This document shows positions 1 to 10,700 of a DNA stretch of 64,000 nucleotides, in pieces (position 1 is the first letter of the stretch; every line of letters starts with the position of its first letter). The notes below the pieces were generated by a model. The model ran no database searches. It was not told the origin of the DNA and worked only from the letters and a program-made list of their open reading frames with translations. The position numbers were made by a program, and so were the translations under genes. Source of the DNA: Nocardia harenae NBRC 108248 (GTDB taxonomy: Bacteria > Actinomycetota > Actinomycetes > Mycobacteriales > Mycobacteriaceae); assembly GCF_001612885.1 (NCBI RefSeq), contig NZ_BDBH01000011.1, positions 327,299 to 391,298 on the forward strand, given 5' to 3'.

Positions 1-985
1 GCGCTACCCGGAGCTCACCGACCAGCAGCTCTACGACACCGCGCGGCTGGTGAACGCCGCGCTGATCGCCAAGATCCACACCGTCGACTGGACACCGGCG
101 CTGATCGCGCACCCGACCACCGTCGCGGCCATGCGCGCCAACTGGTTCGGCATCCTCGGCGAGGGCATCAGAAACCGGTTCGGCCGGGTCGCCGACAGCG
201 AGATCCTGAGCGGCATCCCCGGCGCGCCGATCGACGACAGCGGCGTGCCGTACTCGCTCACCGAGGAATTCGTCGCGGTCTACCGCATGCACCCGCTCAT
301 CCCGGACACCCTCACCCTGCGCGCCCTGGCCGACGACAAGCCCGGCCGCGAGCTGGACTTCCCCGACCTCGGCGTGGCGCACGTGCGGGAGCGGCTGACC
401 GAGACCCCGATGGCGGACCTGCTCTACTCCTTCGGCCGCGCCAACCCCGGCGCGCTCACCCTGCACAACTACCCGAAGCACCTGCAGAACCTGGAGCGCC
501 CCGGCTACCCCGCGCTCGACCTGGCGACCGTCGACATCCTGCGTGTCCGGGAGCGCGGCGTCCCGCGCTACAACGAATTCCGCAGGCAGCTGCGGCTCGC
601 CCCGGCCGCGACCTTCGAGGAACTCACCGACGACCCGGCCTGGGCGCGGGAGCTGCGCGAGGTGTACGGCGAGGTGGAGAACGTCGACCTCATGGTCGGG
701 CTCTACGCCGAGACCAAGCCCGACGGCTTCGGCTTCAGCGACACCGCATTCCGGATCTTCGTGCTGATGGCCTCCCGGCGGCTCGCCGCGGACCGCTTCT
801 TCACCACCGACTTCCGCCCCGAGGTCTACACCGAGGCCGGCATGGCCTGGGTGCGCGAGAACGACATGCGCAGCGTGCTGCTGCGCCACTTCCCCACGCT
901 GGCACCGGCTCTCGACGGTGTCGCCAACCCCTTCGCCCCGTGGCGCAGCACCGCGGACAGCCAGGAGAGGAACACCGACCGATGA
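1..985 (+). CDS. Haem peroxidase (animal-type family), 3' part
   Basis: The window opens inside this gene. The frame is already open at base 2 and the residues before the first possible internal start continue the same protein, so it is cut by the window edge rather than starting at the GTG at 50. The visible 327 residues look like the C-terminal half of an animal-type haem peroxidase: a helical stretch around IHTVDWTP, then YRMHPLIPD, the segment that in this family surrounds the proximal haem histidine. The family oxidises organic substrates or halides with peroxide; fatty-acid substrates are possible. It ends in an ATGA overlap with the catalase-like gene, so the two are translationally coupled and probably act together. 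The family call is firm, the substrate is unknown. Confidence 0.85.
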   Translation, partial: RYPELTDQQLYDTARLVNAALIAKIHTVDWTPALIAHPTTVAAMRANWFGILGEGIRNRFGRVADSEILSGIPGAPIDDSGVPYSLTEEFVAVYRMHPLIPDTLTLRALADDKPGRELDFPDLGVAHVRERLTETPMADLLYSFGRANPGALTLHNYPKHLQNLERPGYPALDLATVDILRVRERGVPRYNEFRRQLRLAPAATFEELTDDPAWARELREVYGEVENVDLMVGLYAETKPDGFGFSDTAFRIFVLMASRRLAADRFFTTDFRPEVYTEAGMAWVRENDMRSVLLRHFPTLAPALDGVANPFAPWRSTADSQERNTDR

Positions 986-2094
986 CCGACGTCGCCGAGC
1001 GCACCTACGTCCGCTACGCCCCGGAGCTGGAGACCCCCCGCGCCGACGAGGAGCAGATCATCGACCGGATCATCGCCGCGCTACGCGGCAACAACGAGCG
1101 CGCCTACCGCATCTACAAGCGCGGGCTGCGCGACGCGCACGCCAAGAGCCACGGCATCCTGCGCGGCGAGCTGACCGTCCCCGCCGACCTGGCGCCGGAG
1201 CTCGCGCAGGGTATGTTCGCCACCCCCGGCACCTACCCGGTGATCGCCCGGCTCTCCAGCACCTCCGGGGTGATCCGCAGCGACCAGCTGCGCGGTGTGC
1301 GCGGGCTCGGCATCAAGGTGCTCGGCGTGCACGGCCCGCGCGCGCTGCCCGGCGACACCGCCACCACCCAGGACTTCATCATGGTGACGCACCGGGAGTT
1401 CCTCTTCGCCGACGCGCACGCCTACCTCACCATCGGCATGCCGACCGCGGTGGCACTGGCCCGCATCCCCGACCCGCTGCTGCGCCGCGGCAGCACCCTG
1501 CTCGCCGCGGTGAACCAGCACGTGCTCGGGCGGATCAAGAAGCGGCTGCCGGAGAACCTGGCCGTCTTCGTCGCGCCGAACACCCACATCCTCGGCGAGC
1601 CCTTCTACTCCTCGGCCCCGCTGCGCTGGGGTGACTACGTGGCGAAGCTGGAGTACGTCGCGGTCTCGCCGGAGGCCGCCGCGCTGCGGGGCACCACGAT
1701 CGACCCGAAGGCGGGGGTGAACGCGCACCAGGACTCGATCGTCGATTTCTTCGCCCAGCACGGCGCCACCTACGAACTCCGCGCCCAGCTCTGCACCGAC
1801 CCCGCCCGGATGCCGATCGAAGACGCCACGATTCCGTGGCAGGAAGAGGAGTCACCGCACCGCACCGTGGCCACCGTCCGCTTCGAGCCGCAGGACCCGT
1901 ACACCCCGGAGCGCCGCGCCTACGGCGACGACGTGCTCTCCTTCAACTCCTGGCGCGGGCTCGAGGCGCACCGCCCGCTCGGCTCGATCAACCGGCTCAA
2001 GCAGCGGGTCTACGAGGCGTCGAGCAATTTCCGGCACCAGGTGAACAACGCGCCGCGGGTGGAGCCGGGCGATGTCTCCGAGCTGCCGGATTGA
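982..2094 (+). CDS. Catalase-like haem protein (small catalase-related peroxidase)
   Basis: This 370-residue protein starts at the ATG at 982, overlapping the peroxidase stop by four bases. It carries the core of the catalase fold seen in short catalase-related haem proteins: a VIARLSS segment, the RGVRGLGIKVLG loop after it, the TQDFIM stretch, and near the C-terminus SFNSWRGLEAHRPLGSINR, where the family has the haem-binding region. It lacks the extra domains of full catalases (480 or more residues). Known relatives in mycobacteria act as organic-peroxide-dependent peroxidases, and coral relatives are allene oxide synthases. Coupling to a haem peroxidase suggests a two-enzyme peroxide or oxylipin pathway, which is inference. 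Confidence 0.85.
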   Translation: MTDVAERTYVRYAPELETPRADEEQIIDRIIAALRGNNERAYRIYKRGLRDAHAKSHGILRGELTVPADLAPELAQGMFATPGTYPVIARLSSTSGVIRSDQLRGVRGLGIKVLGVHGPRALPGDTATTQDFIMVTHREFLFADAHAYLTIGMPTAVALARIPDPLLRRGSTLLAAVNQHVLGRIKKRLPENLAVFVAPNTHILGEPFYSSAPLRWGDYVAKLEYVAVSPEAAALRGTTIDPKAGVNAHQDSIVDFFAQHGATYELRAQLCTDPARMPIEDATIPWQEEESPHRTVATVRFEPQDPYTPERRAYGDDVLSFNSWRGLEAHRPLGSINRLKQRVYEASSNFRHQVNNAPRVEPGDVSELPD

Positions 2095-2196
2095 GTGGAT
2101 AGCCCGCGGATAGCGGCGGAGTGGAACGTGCACACCGCGGTTTCACAGCGACGACCGCATCGCGGTGCAGCAGAACAGGATCTACACTCGAGCACC

Positions 2197-4791
2197 ATGC
2201 TGGAGCGCTGGCAACTGCTCGATCGCCCCGAAGAATCCCGTACCGTCCGCGCGGCGCTGACGGGCGACGATGCCGGTGGCATCGTCCTCGTCGGCAATGC
2301 CGGGGTCGGCAAGACCACGCTGGCCCGGATGGTCACCGCGGAGCTGGATGTCCCGGTTCGCTGGGCGGTGTGCACCGAGTCGTCGCAGGCGATTCCGCTG
2401 GGAGCCTTCGCGCCGTGGATCGACGGCTCCGCAACCCGTGACCCGCTCGCGCTGCTCACCGAGGCGCGCAAGAACCTGATCGCCGGCGACGACCCGGTGA
2501 TCGGCGTGGACGACGCGCACCTGCTCGACCAGCTCTCGGCCACGCTGCTGCACCAGATCGCCGCGGAGCGCAGCGCCCGGATCGTCGCCACCGTGCGCAA
2601 TGGCGAGCAGGTGCCGGGCGCGGTGCTCTCGCTGTGGAAGGACGACTACCTGGAGCGGCTGGAGTTGCAGCCGATGATCAAGGGCCAGTGCGTGCAGCTG
2701 GTGGAGTCGGTGCTGGCGGGCACGCTGGAGGGGCTCAGCGCCGACGTCATCTGGGAGTCCTCCGGCGGCAATCCGCTGTTCCTGCGGAACATGGTCGAGG
2801 GCGCGGTGGAGGCGGGCAACCTCACCGAGGTCGAGGGGGTCTGGCAGCTGCGCGGCCCGACCGCGGTGCCGTCGGGGCTGGTGGAGCTGCTGCACGAGCG
2901 ACTCCAGCGGGCCGGGGACGCGGTGCTCGACGCGCTGCGGACGCTGGCGCTCTACGAACCGCTGGACCTGGACATCCTCACCGCGCTCGCCGACCCGGCC
3001 GCGGTGGACGCCGCCGAGCTGGCCGGGCTCATCCGGATCAGCACCGACACCCCGCCCACCGCGCGCTTCAGCCACCCGCTGCTCGGCGAGGTGGTGCGCA
3101 GGCAGATCGGCACCGCCACCGCACGGGCCCGCTGTGGCCGGATCGTGGACGCGCTGCGCGACCGCCCGCTCGACACCGCCGCCAGCCGCATCCGGCTGGC
3201 CCGGCTCTGCGTCGACAGCGACCGCCCCATCGACCCCGACCTGCTCATCACCGCCGCCAAGGACGCGGTGGCGCTGGCCAACCTGCCGCTCGGCGAGCGG
3301 CTGGCCCGCGCCGCGCACCAGCGCGGCGGCGAGCTGCGCGCCGCCGAGCTGCTCTCCCGCGCGCTGCTCTGGCAGGGCCGTCCACAGGCCGCCGACGAGA
3401 TCCTGGCCGGCTACGACCCCGAGCAGCTCGACCAGCTGCAGATCGTGCAGTGGGGGGTGCCGCGGGCCAGCCTGCGCTTCTGGTCGCTCGGTGACGTGGC
3501 GGGCGGCCGCACGCTCATCGATGTCGTGGGCGCCAAGGCCGAGCACCCCGCGCTGCGGCTCATCGTGGATGCCGTGCGGGCGGCGATGGCGGTGCACGAG
3601 AACCGGATCGCCGAGGGGATCGCCGCCGCCGAGGCGGTGCTGGAGTCCCCCGAGGCCCCGCGCCAGGCGGTGGATTTCGCCGCCTTCGCCGCCGGGCTCG
3701 CCATGCCGGTGGCCGGGCGCGGCCTCGACTTCGGGCCGATCGCGGCGCGCAGCCGGGCCGAGCAGCAGCCGACCGACGGCATGATCCGGGTCATGGTCCG
3801 CTACTGCGACGTACTCGCGCTGACCACCGTCGGCGAGCTGGACGCGGCCGAGCAGCGGGCCGCGGAGTACAACGAGTTCTTCTCCTCCGGCCAGTTCCTC
3901 GGCTGGGCCATCGCCAAGATCGCGGTCGGCGTGGTCGCCACCGCGCGCGGCCGCTTCCGGGAGGCCATCACCGCCTTCGAGCAGGCGCTGGCCGCGCTCA
4001 ATGCCGAGACCTCGCTGCCCTGGCAGCTCCCCGCCCGGCTGCTGCTGGTCCGCGCCTACGCCGCGCTCGGCGACATCGAGAAGGTCGGCAAGACCCTGGA
4101 CGAGGCCGCCGAGCACGCCGGCGCGCACCTGGCCCTGCACGAACCGCAGCGCATGCTCGCCCGCGCCTGGGCCGCCGCCCCGCAGAACAGCGCCACCGCC
4201 GCCGAACTCGCCCGCCGGGCCGCCCGCATCGCCCGCTCCGCCGGGCAGTTCGCGCTGGAGGCCGAGGCGCTGCACCACGCCGCCCGCTTCGGCGACGGCA
4301 CCGGCGCGGCCCGTCTCGCCGAGCTGGCGCCGAAGGTGCAGGGCGGGGTGGTGGCGCTCTACGCCCGCCACGCCGAGGCCGTCCATGCCAACCGGGCCGC
4401 CGAACTCGACGCCGTGAGCGCCGAATTCGAGGCGGCCGGGCTGCTGCTCTCGGCCGCCGACGCCGCCGCCCAGGCGGTGCCGATCCACGACCGGGCCGGG
4501 CAGCGCGGCCCGAGCGCCCGCTGCACCGCACGGGCCGCCGAGCTCTCCTCCCGCTGCGACGGCGCCACCACCCCCGCCATCACCGCCGCCAGCCGCCCGC
4601 TGCCGATCACCCCGCGCGAGCGCGAGATCGCCGCGCACATCGCGCAGGGGCTCTCCAACAAGGAGATCGCCGAGCGGCTGGTGGTCTCGGTGCGCACCGT
4701 GGAGGGGCACATCTACCGTGCCTCGATCAAGCTCGACGTGGCCGACCGGGAGCGGCTCGCCGACGTGGTCTGGCCCGGCGTGCGGCGCTGA
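2197..4791 (+). CDS. ATPase-containing LuxR-family transcriptional regulator
   Basis: The 864-residue protein has an N-terminal P-loop ATPase (Walker A GNAGVGKTT at about residues 33-41, Walker B-like IGVDDAHLL at about 102), a long helical TPR-like middle, and a C-terminal LuxR helix-turn-helix (PREREIAAHIAQGLSNKEIA to the end). This is the LAL/MalT-like architecture of large ligand-responsive activators. I chose the ATG at 2197 because it begins the conserved part; the frame is open from 2095, immediately after the previous stop, so an earlier start is possible. No target gene can be read from the sequence. It could regulate the peroxidase pair upstream or act elsewhere. Confidence 0.9.
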   Translation: MLERWQLLDRPEESRTVRAALTGDDAGGIVLVGNAGVGKTTLARMVTAELDVPVRWAVCTESSQAIPLGAFAPWIDGSATRDPLALLTEARKNLIAGDDPVIGVDDAHLLDQLSATLLHQIAAERSARIVATVRNGEQVPGAVLSLWKDDYLERLELQPMIKGQCVQLVESVLAGTLEGLSADVIWESSGGNPLFLRNMVEGAVEAGNLTEVEGVWQLRGPTAVPSGLVELLHERLQRAGDAVLDALRTLALYEPLDLDILTALADPAAVDAAELAGLIRISTDTPPTARFSHPLLGEVVRRQIGTATARARCGRIVDALRDRPLDTAASRIRLARLCVDSDRPIDPDLLITAAKDAVALANLPLGERLARAAHQRGGELRAAELLSRALLWQGRPQAADEILAGYDPEQLDQLQIVQWGVPRASLRFWSLGDVAGGRTLIDVVGAKAEHPALRLIVDAVRAAMAVHENRIAEGIAAAEAVLESPEAPRQAVDFAAFAAGLAMPVAGRGLDFGPIAARSRAEQQPTDGMIRVMVRYCDVLALTTVGELDAAEQRAAEYNEFFSSGQFLGWAIAKIAVGVVATARGRFREAITAFEQALAALNAETSLPWQLPARLLLVRAYAALGDIEKVGKTLDEAAEHAGAHLALHEPQRMLARAWAAAPQNSATAAELARRAARIARSAGQFALEAEALHHAARFGDGTGAARLAELAPKVQGGVVALYARHAEAVHANRAAELDAVSAEFEAAGLLLSAADAAAQAVPIHDRAGQRGPSARCTARAAELSSRCDGATTPAITAASRPLPITPREREIAAHIAQGLSNKEIAERLVVSVRTVEGHIYRASIKLDVADRERLADVVWPGVRR

Positions 4792-4811
4792 TCAGGGCCC
4801 CGGCCGCGACC

Positions 4812-5783
4812 TCAGTGCCAGGACCCGCGCCCCTCGGCCCCATTGCCCGCAGGCACGGCGTCCTGCGGGGACATATCGCCCCCGAGCCCCTTCTCCACCG
4901 CCGCGGCGCGAATCGCATCGACCACGATGAGTAGCGCGGCGCGGCGAGCGGTATTGGTGCGGTAGGCCAGCGACACCGTCCGGGTGAAGACATCGGCCAG
5001 CGCCACGATATCGACCCCCGGCGGCCGCAGCGCCAACCCGAGGTCGGAGACGAGCGTGACCCCGAGCCCCGCCGCGACCATCGCCATGGCGGTCGCCTGC
5101 TCCTCCACCTCGTGGTCGATCCGCGGCTCCACCCCCGCCGACTGGAACGCCAGCCGCACCGCGTGCCCGAAGTGCGACCGCGCGGGCGCCAGGATCCACG
5201 GGTGCTCGGCGAGCTCGGGCAGCGTCACGGTGGCCGCGCCGACCATGCCCGCGGGCACGCAGCCGTAGAGCCGCTCGACCGCGATCACCGCCCGCTCCAG
5301 CCCGCGATCCCAGGTGACCGGCGAATTCGAGTAGTCGAGCACGAAGGAGAGGTCGAGCGCCCCGTCCCGGACGGCGGCCGCCGTGGCCTCGGGCGGCAGC
5401 TCCCTGGTGCGCACCAGGATGCCGGGGTGCGTGCGGGCCAGCGACTCCAGCGCGTCCGGGAGCAGCCCGGAGGCGACCGATGCCCACACCCCGGCGGTGA
5501 GCTTGGCCGTCACCGACTCGCCGGCATCCTCCAGCGCCTGGGTGGCCCGCTCCACCGAGGCCAGGATCTCCTCCGCGTGCTCGGCGAGCAGCAGCCCGAG
5601 ATCGGTGAGCTGCACCCGCCGCCCGCGCCGCTCCAGCAGCCGCGCCCCCACATCCCGTTCCAGCTGCGCGAGCTGCTGCGATACCGCCGAGGCGGTGTAG
5701 TGCAGCGCGCTCGCGGCGGCGGTGATGGTGCCGCGCCGATGCAGCTCGCGCAGCATGCGCAGGCGCGCCAGCGACAGGTCCAT
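4812..5783 (-). CDS. LysR-family transcriptional regulator
   Basis: A 323-residue LysR regulator with the N-terminal winged helix-turn-helix (RLRMLRELHRRGTITAAASA, then TASAVSQQLAQLERDVGARL) and a C-terminal periplasmic-binding-like effector domain. Its start faces that of the amino-acid dehydrogenase at 5988 across about 200 bp, the usual LysR arrangement in which the regulator controls both itself and the divergent gene. The effector is unknown; an amino acid or keto acid derived from the neighbouring enzyme is a reasonable guess. Its 3' end is 20 bp from the convergent LuxR gene. Confidence 0.92.
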   Translation of the reverse strand: MDLSLARLRMLRELHRRGTITAAASALHYTASAVSQQLAQLERDVGARLLERRGRRVQLTDLGLLLAEHAEEILASVERATQALEDAGESVTAKLTAGVWASVASGLLPDALESLARTHPGILVRTRELPPEATAAAVRDGALDLSFVLDYSNSPVTWDRGLERAVIAVERLYGCVPAGMVGAATVTLPELAEHPWILAPARSHFGHAVRLAFQSAGVEPRIDHEVEEQATAMAMVAAGLGVTLVSDLGLALRPPGVDIVALADVFTRTVSLAYRTNTARRAALLIVVDAIRAAAVEKGLGGDMSPQDAVPAGNGAEGRGSWH

Positions 5784-5987
5784 GAACCGAGCCTAATTCT
5801 TGTGCAGGAACCGTGAACACTGCCGTGAATGAACCGTTAATAGACGCGCGACCCGTTTCGGCCGCACGCTGGACGGACCGGGCACGCGCCATCGACAGCG
5901 ACGACGACGTCCGGGCGGGGTACTGACGACAGGCTGGGATTTCCCCGTGGCGACCGAGTTAAACGCGCGATGAGGAGGTGGTTCTTC

Positions 5988-7238
5988 GTGACCACGATGC
6001 GGAATCCGGCCGGGGGCACCCCGGAGCTGACCGGAACAGCCACGGCGACGACGGCGCTGCCGGTCGCCCCCAAGGCGCTGCGCCCCCAGCCGTACATGCG
6101 GCTGCACTGGACCGATTCGGTCACCGGTGCCGTCGGCTACCTGGTCGTCCACACGCTGCGCGCGGGGCTCGCCACCGGCGGCACCCGCATGCGCGCGGGC
6201 TGCACGCTCACCGAGGTCGAGGATCTGGCCCGCGGCATGGCGAACAAGACCGCCACCTTCGACCTGCCGATCGGCGGCGCCAAGGGCGGCATCGACTTCG
6301 ACCCCAAGGATCCGCGCGCGCTCGGCGTGCTGGAGCGGTTCTGCGAGGCCATGCGGCCGTGGATCGACGCGCACTGGGTCACCGCCGAGGATCTCGGCGT
6401 GCCGCAGCACCTGATCGACCAGGTCTTCGAGAAGCTCGGGCTCGGCCAGAGCTACCACGCCGCCATCCGGCGCGCCGCCGATCCGGCCGCCACCCTGGCC
6501 CGGGTCCGCGCCGGGCTCAACGCCGCGGTCGACGGCGGCTTCCTGCTCGGTGACGTGATCGGCGGCTACGGCGTCGCGCACGCCTGTCTCGCCGCCGCCG
6601 TCTCCTGGGGCCGCTCCCCCGCCGACACCACCGTCGCCATCCAGGGCATCGGCACCATGGGCGGCGCCGCCGCGCACTACCTGCACGAGGCGGGCATGCG
6701 GGTGACCGCCCTCGCCGACGCCGCGGGCACCCTGCACTGCGCCGACGGCCTCGACGTGCCCGCGCTGCTCGCCCTGCGCGACGGCTACGGCGAGATCGAC
6801 CGCTCCCGGCTCCCCGCGGGCGTCGAGCAGCTCCCCCGCGGCGCGGTGCTCGCCGCCGAGGTGGACATCCTGGTCCCGGCCGCCATCTCGTACGCCATCA
6901 CCCCGGACAACTCCTTCGACGTGCGCGCCAAGGTCGTGGTCGAGGCCGCGAACGCCGCCACCACCCCCGAGGCCGAGGCCATGCTCGCCGCCCGCGGCAT
7001 CCCGGTACTGCCGGACTTCGTGGCCAACGCAGGCGCCGTGGCCTGGGCCTGGTGGCTGCTGCTCGGGCTGGTCGACGACAACCCGGAGTACTCGTTCGAC
7101 CGGTTGCGCACGATCATGCACAGCAAGGTCGCGCTGCTGCTCGCCGCCTGGGCGGACCAGGGGGTCACGCCGCGCGACACCGGGCATCGCTGGGCCGACG
7201 AGCCCGGCACCGGGGTCACCGCGGTCGTCATCCCCTGA
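5988..7238 (+). CDS. Glu/Leu/Phe/Val dehydrogenase family enzyme
   Basis: NAD(P)-dependent oxidative deaminase of amino acids to 2-oxo acids. The 416-residue product shows the substrate-binding LPIGGAKGGIDFDP segment with its lysine, the HWVTAEDLGVP region carrying the catalytic aspartate, and a Rossmann domain (VAIQGIGTMGGAAAHYL). The ORF opens with an ATG at 5970, but that codon lies in the AGGAGGTG Shine-Dalgarno-like run at 5973-5980; the GTG at 5988 is spaced seven bases after it and is the better start. The divergent LysR gene probably regulates it. Substrate preference cannot be read by eye; glutamate, leucine and phenylalanine remain possible. Confidence 0.9.
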   Translation: MTTMRNPAGGTPELTGTATATTALPVAPKALRPQPYMRLHWTDSVTGAVGYLVVHTLRAGLATGGTRMRAGCTLTEVEDLARGMANKTATFDLPIGGAKGGIDFDPKDPRALGVLERFCEAMRPWIDAHWVTAEDLGVPQHLIDQVFEKLGLGQSYHAAIRRAADPAATLARVRAGLNAAVDGGFLLGDVIGGYGVAHACLAAAVSWGRSPADTTVAIQGIGTMGGAAAHYLHEAGMRVTALADAAGTLHCADGLDVPALLALRDGYGEIDRSRLPAGVEQLPRGAVLAAEVDILVPAAISYAITPDNSFDVRAKVVVEAANAATTPEAEAMLAARGIPVLPDFVANAGAVAWAWWLLLGLVDDNPEYSFDRLRTIMHSKVALLLAAWADQGVTPRDTGHRWADEPGTGVTAVVIP

Positions 7239-7316
7239 TCGCGGCCATCCCGCCGGGCGGTCGGCGAACTCGGCTCGCACCGGCCCGGGGGCGGTCGCCG
7301 TCACCCTGATCGCCGG

Positions 7317-7340
7317 GCCCGCGGTCCACGCGCCGCGGGC
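7317..7340. terminator. Bidirectional hairpin between convergent genes
   Basis: A perfect 8-bp inverted repeat, GCCCGCGG (7317-7324) and CCGCGGGC (7333-7340), with an 8-base loop. It lies between the stop of the dehydrogenase and the stop of the convergent small gene at 7341, where it could stop transcription from both sides. There is no T run, as is common in high-GC actinomycetes. Confidence 0.55.
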
Positions 7341-7664
7341 TCAGCTCAGGAGGCGGTCCACCCGGAAGGTGCCGCACCCGCTGCCGCGCATGAGCCGTTG
7401 CGTCCGCTCGGTGGCGACCAGGTCGACCATCTCGTAGCCGGGCGGCCGGTCCAGCCAGCGGACCCGGGTGAAGGTGACGTTCGCCCCGTTCGCGGTGGCG
7501 CGCATCTCGAACCGGCCCGGCCGGGCGGCGCCATTGGTCACCAGCGGGTAGAACGCGAACTCCGTGCGCCCGTCCGGCTCCACGGTGAGCGTCAGCCCCG
7601 TCTCGCCCTGCGCGCAGGTGTACGACCCCACCCACTCCCCCGGCACCCCGCGCAGCTCCGGCAC
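7341..7664 (-). CDS. Small hypothetical protein
   Basis: A protein of about 107 residues that I do not recognise. It has a beta-rich, soluble look: GEWVGSYTCAQGETGLTLTVEPDG, alternating hydrophobic strands, then GCGTFRVDRLLS at the end. Two cysteines (near YTC and GCG) could form a disulfide, which would fit an extracytoplasmic lipocalin-like barrel, but no signal peptide can be assigned. The start is uncertain: GTG at 7664 or 7646, while the open frame runs back to 7745 and would overlap the divergent BTAD regulator at 7721. It converges on the dehydrogenase gene with a hairpin between them. Confidence 0.5.
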   Translation of the reverse strand: MPELRGVPGEWVGSYTCAQGETGLTLTVEPDGRTEFAFYPLVTNGAARPGRFEMRATANGANVTFTRVRWLDRPPGYEMVDLVATERTQRLMRGSGCGTFRVDRLLS

Positions 7665-7720
7665 CCCCGGCGGCGTCGCCAGGGCAGCCCTGACGCACCG
7701 TCGGCGGCACAATAGCGATC

Positions 7721-10700
7721 GTGTTGCTCTCCGTTCTCGGGCCACTGCGCGCCACCGTCGCGGGCACCCGCGCCGATCTCGGCGGACCGCGCCAGCGGGC
7801 GGTCCTGGCCCGCCTCGCGATCGCGGGCGGCGAGGTGGTCTCCACCGACCGGATCATCGACGACGTCTGGGGCGGCGCCGACGTGCCCGCCAGGGCGCTG
7901 GCCACGCTGCAGGTGCACATCTCGCACCTGCGCCGGGCGCTGGAGCCGGGCCGGGCGCGCCGCACCCCGGCCGCGATCCTGGTCAGCGCCGCGCCCGGGT
8001 ACGCGCTGCGGCTGCCGCGGGAGGCCGTCGACGCCTGGCACTTCGACGATCTCGTGCACCGCGCGGCCGGGGCCGAGCCGGCCGGGCAGCTGTGGTTGCT
8101 GGACGAGGCGCTGGCCCGCTGGCAGGGCGGCGCCTATGCCGAGGTCGCCGACGAGCCGTGGGCGGTGCCCGAGGTGGCCAGACTGACCGAGCTGCGGTTG
8201 CAGGCGGTCGAGCTGCGGGCCGAGGCGCAGCTGGCGCTCGGCCGGCCGGCCGTCGTGGTGGCGGAGCTGGAGCGGCACCTGCACGACTACCCGGGCCGGG
8301 AGGGCGCCGTGCGGCTGCTCGCCCTCGCGCTCTACCGCTGCGGCCGTCAGGGCGACGCGCTCGCCGCGCTGCGCCGCGCCCGCGATCACCTCGCCGACGA
8401 GCTCGGCGTCGACCCGGGCCCGGTGCTGCGCGGCATGGAGGCCGACATCCTCGCGCAGGCCCCCGCGCTCGACCCGCCCTCCCCTGCGCGACCACTGCCC
8501 GCCCCCGCGGTCGCAGAGCCGCTGCTCCCCTCCGCCGCCGCGCAACCGACGACCGGGCTTACCACACCGGCTCCCCTCGGCCGCGATGCCGAGCTCGGCG
8601 TCATTGCCGCGGCGGCGCGCGACGCCGCCGCGCACGGCGCCCGGATCGTGCTGATCGGCGGCGATGCCGGGGCGGGCAAGACCGCACTGGCCGAGGCCGC
8701 GGTGCGCGCACTCACCGCCGACGGCTGGCGGGGCAGGCGCGGCCGCTGCCCCGAGGTGGCGGGGGCACCGCCCGGCTGGGCCTGGGCCGAGGCGCTCGGC
8801 GCGGACTCCCTGACCGGCGACACCGCGCCCAACCCGTTCGAGCTCGGCCGCACCATCGCGGCGGCGCTCGGCACCGGCCGCACCGTCGTCCTGCTCGACG
8901 ACGTGCACCGCGCCGACGACCTGACGCTCCAGCTACTCCGCCAGGTCGTCGCGCTGCTCGCCGAGCAGCCGGTCCTGGTGCTGGTCACCTACCGCCCCGG
9001 CGAGCGCGGTGACGAGCTCGACGCCACCATCGGCGCGCTGCTCGGCCGCACCGCCGCGCACCTGGTGCTGCGCGGCCTCGACCCGGCCGCGGTCGCGGCG
9101 CTGGCCGCGCAGCACGGCCTCACCGAGGCCGGGCCGGAGCTGCTGGCCATGGTCGCCGAGCGCACCGGCGGCAACCCGCTCTTCGTCCGGGAGCTGGCCC
9201 GGCTGATCGCCGCCGAGGGCGAGCGGGCGGCGGGCACCGCGGTGCCCGCGGGGGTCAGGGACGTGCTGCGCCGCCGGGTGGCCCGGCTCCCCGACCCGGT
9301 CGCGACCACGCTGCGCCAGGTTGCGGTGCTCGGCCGCGAGGCCGACCTGGAGGTGCTCGCCGAGGTCGCCGGGCGCGATCCGGACGACCTGCTCGACGCC
9401 CTGGAGGCGGCGGTGCTCGCCGGGTTGCTGGACGAGCCCGCCCCCGGCCGGGTCCGGTTCACGCACGCCCTCGTCCGCGACACCCTCTACGACGACACCC
9501 CGCTGCTGCGCCGCTCCCGGCTGCACACCAGGGCACTGGAGGTGCTCGGCGCCGACGCCGACGCCGCCGTGCTCGCCAGGCACGCCTCCGCCGCCGCCGG
9601 CCCGGCCACGGCGCAGGACGCCATCCGCTACCCCGTGGCGGCCGCCCGTGCCGCCGAGCGAGCGGGGTCCTGGCGCGAGGCCGCCGGCCAGTGGCGGGAC
9701 GCGCTGCGGCTGCGCGAGCTCGCGGGCAGCCGGGCGACGGGCTCGGCCACCGAGCTGCTGGCGGCGGCGGTCCGGGCGCACGCCCGCGCGGGCGACGCCA
9801 TGCGGGCGAGGGCCATCTACCTGGATGCCATCGCCACCCACCCGGACATCGCGGTGCTCGCGGCCTGGGACGCCCCGCTCATCTGGACCACGCGGGACGG
9901 CCGCGACCCCTCGCACACCGCCGTCGCCGCGCTCCGCGCGCACCTCGCCGGCGAGCTCCCCGACGCGACCAGGGTCCGGCTGCTGCTCGCGCTCTTCCGC
10001 GAGCTGGAGGGATACGCGGAGGCCGAGAGCCAGCGGGTGAGCGCCGAGGCGCTCGCACTGGCCCGCACCGTGCCGGACGCCAGGCTGCGCTGCGCCGCGC
10101 TGAACGTCAGGGCCTACGCGGCGCTCGGCCCCGACCTGCGCGCCGAGCGCCGCGCGGTGGCCGAGGAGTACCTGGCGGCGGCCGTCGAGGCGGGCCAGAT
10201 CGACCACGAGGCGGTGGCGCACTGGCTGCTCTTCCTCGACTCCGCCGCGCACACCGACCTGGCCGGGGCGCGCGCCGAGATGGAGCTAGCGGTGGCCAGG
10301 TCGACCACCGGCCAGCTCGGCATCCTGCTCGCCGTGGTCGCCATCTTCTCCGCGCTGCTGGAGCTGCTCGCCGGGCACATCGAGGCCGCCCTGGCCAGCT
10401 ACGCCGAGGTCAGCAGGCAATTGGCCGAGCACGGCGCGCTGAACGGCGCCGCCATGGCCACCGTCGGCCGGGTCGGCGCCGCCATGGCCCGCGGCGACCT
10501 CGCGCACCTGCGTACCGAACTCACCGCGGTGGACGCCGCGCTGCCCGGAATGATCACCGACGCGCTGGTGCTCGCGCTGCTGGACGCCGGGGACGAGGCC
10601 GAGGCCCGCCGGGTCTGGGCGCGGCGCGGCCCGATCGACCGCAACTACTACTGGCTCGGCTTCACCACGCTGCGTGGCCACGCCGCCGCCCGGCTCGGCG

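Noticed and set aside
2182..4710. An 842-codon frame antisense to the first LuxR gene
   Set aside because: Low-complexity Gly/Arg/Glu/His sequence typical of the strand opposite a GC-rich gene; no domain and no start signal.
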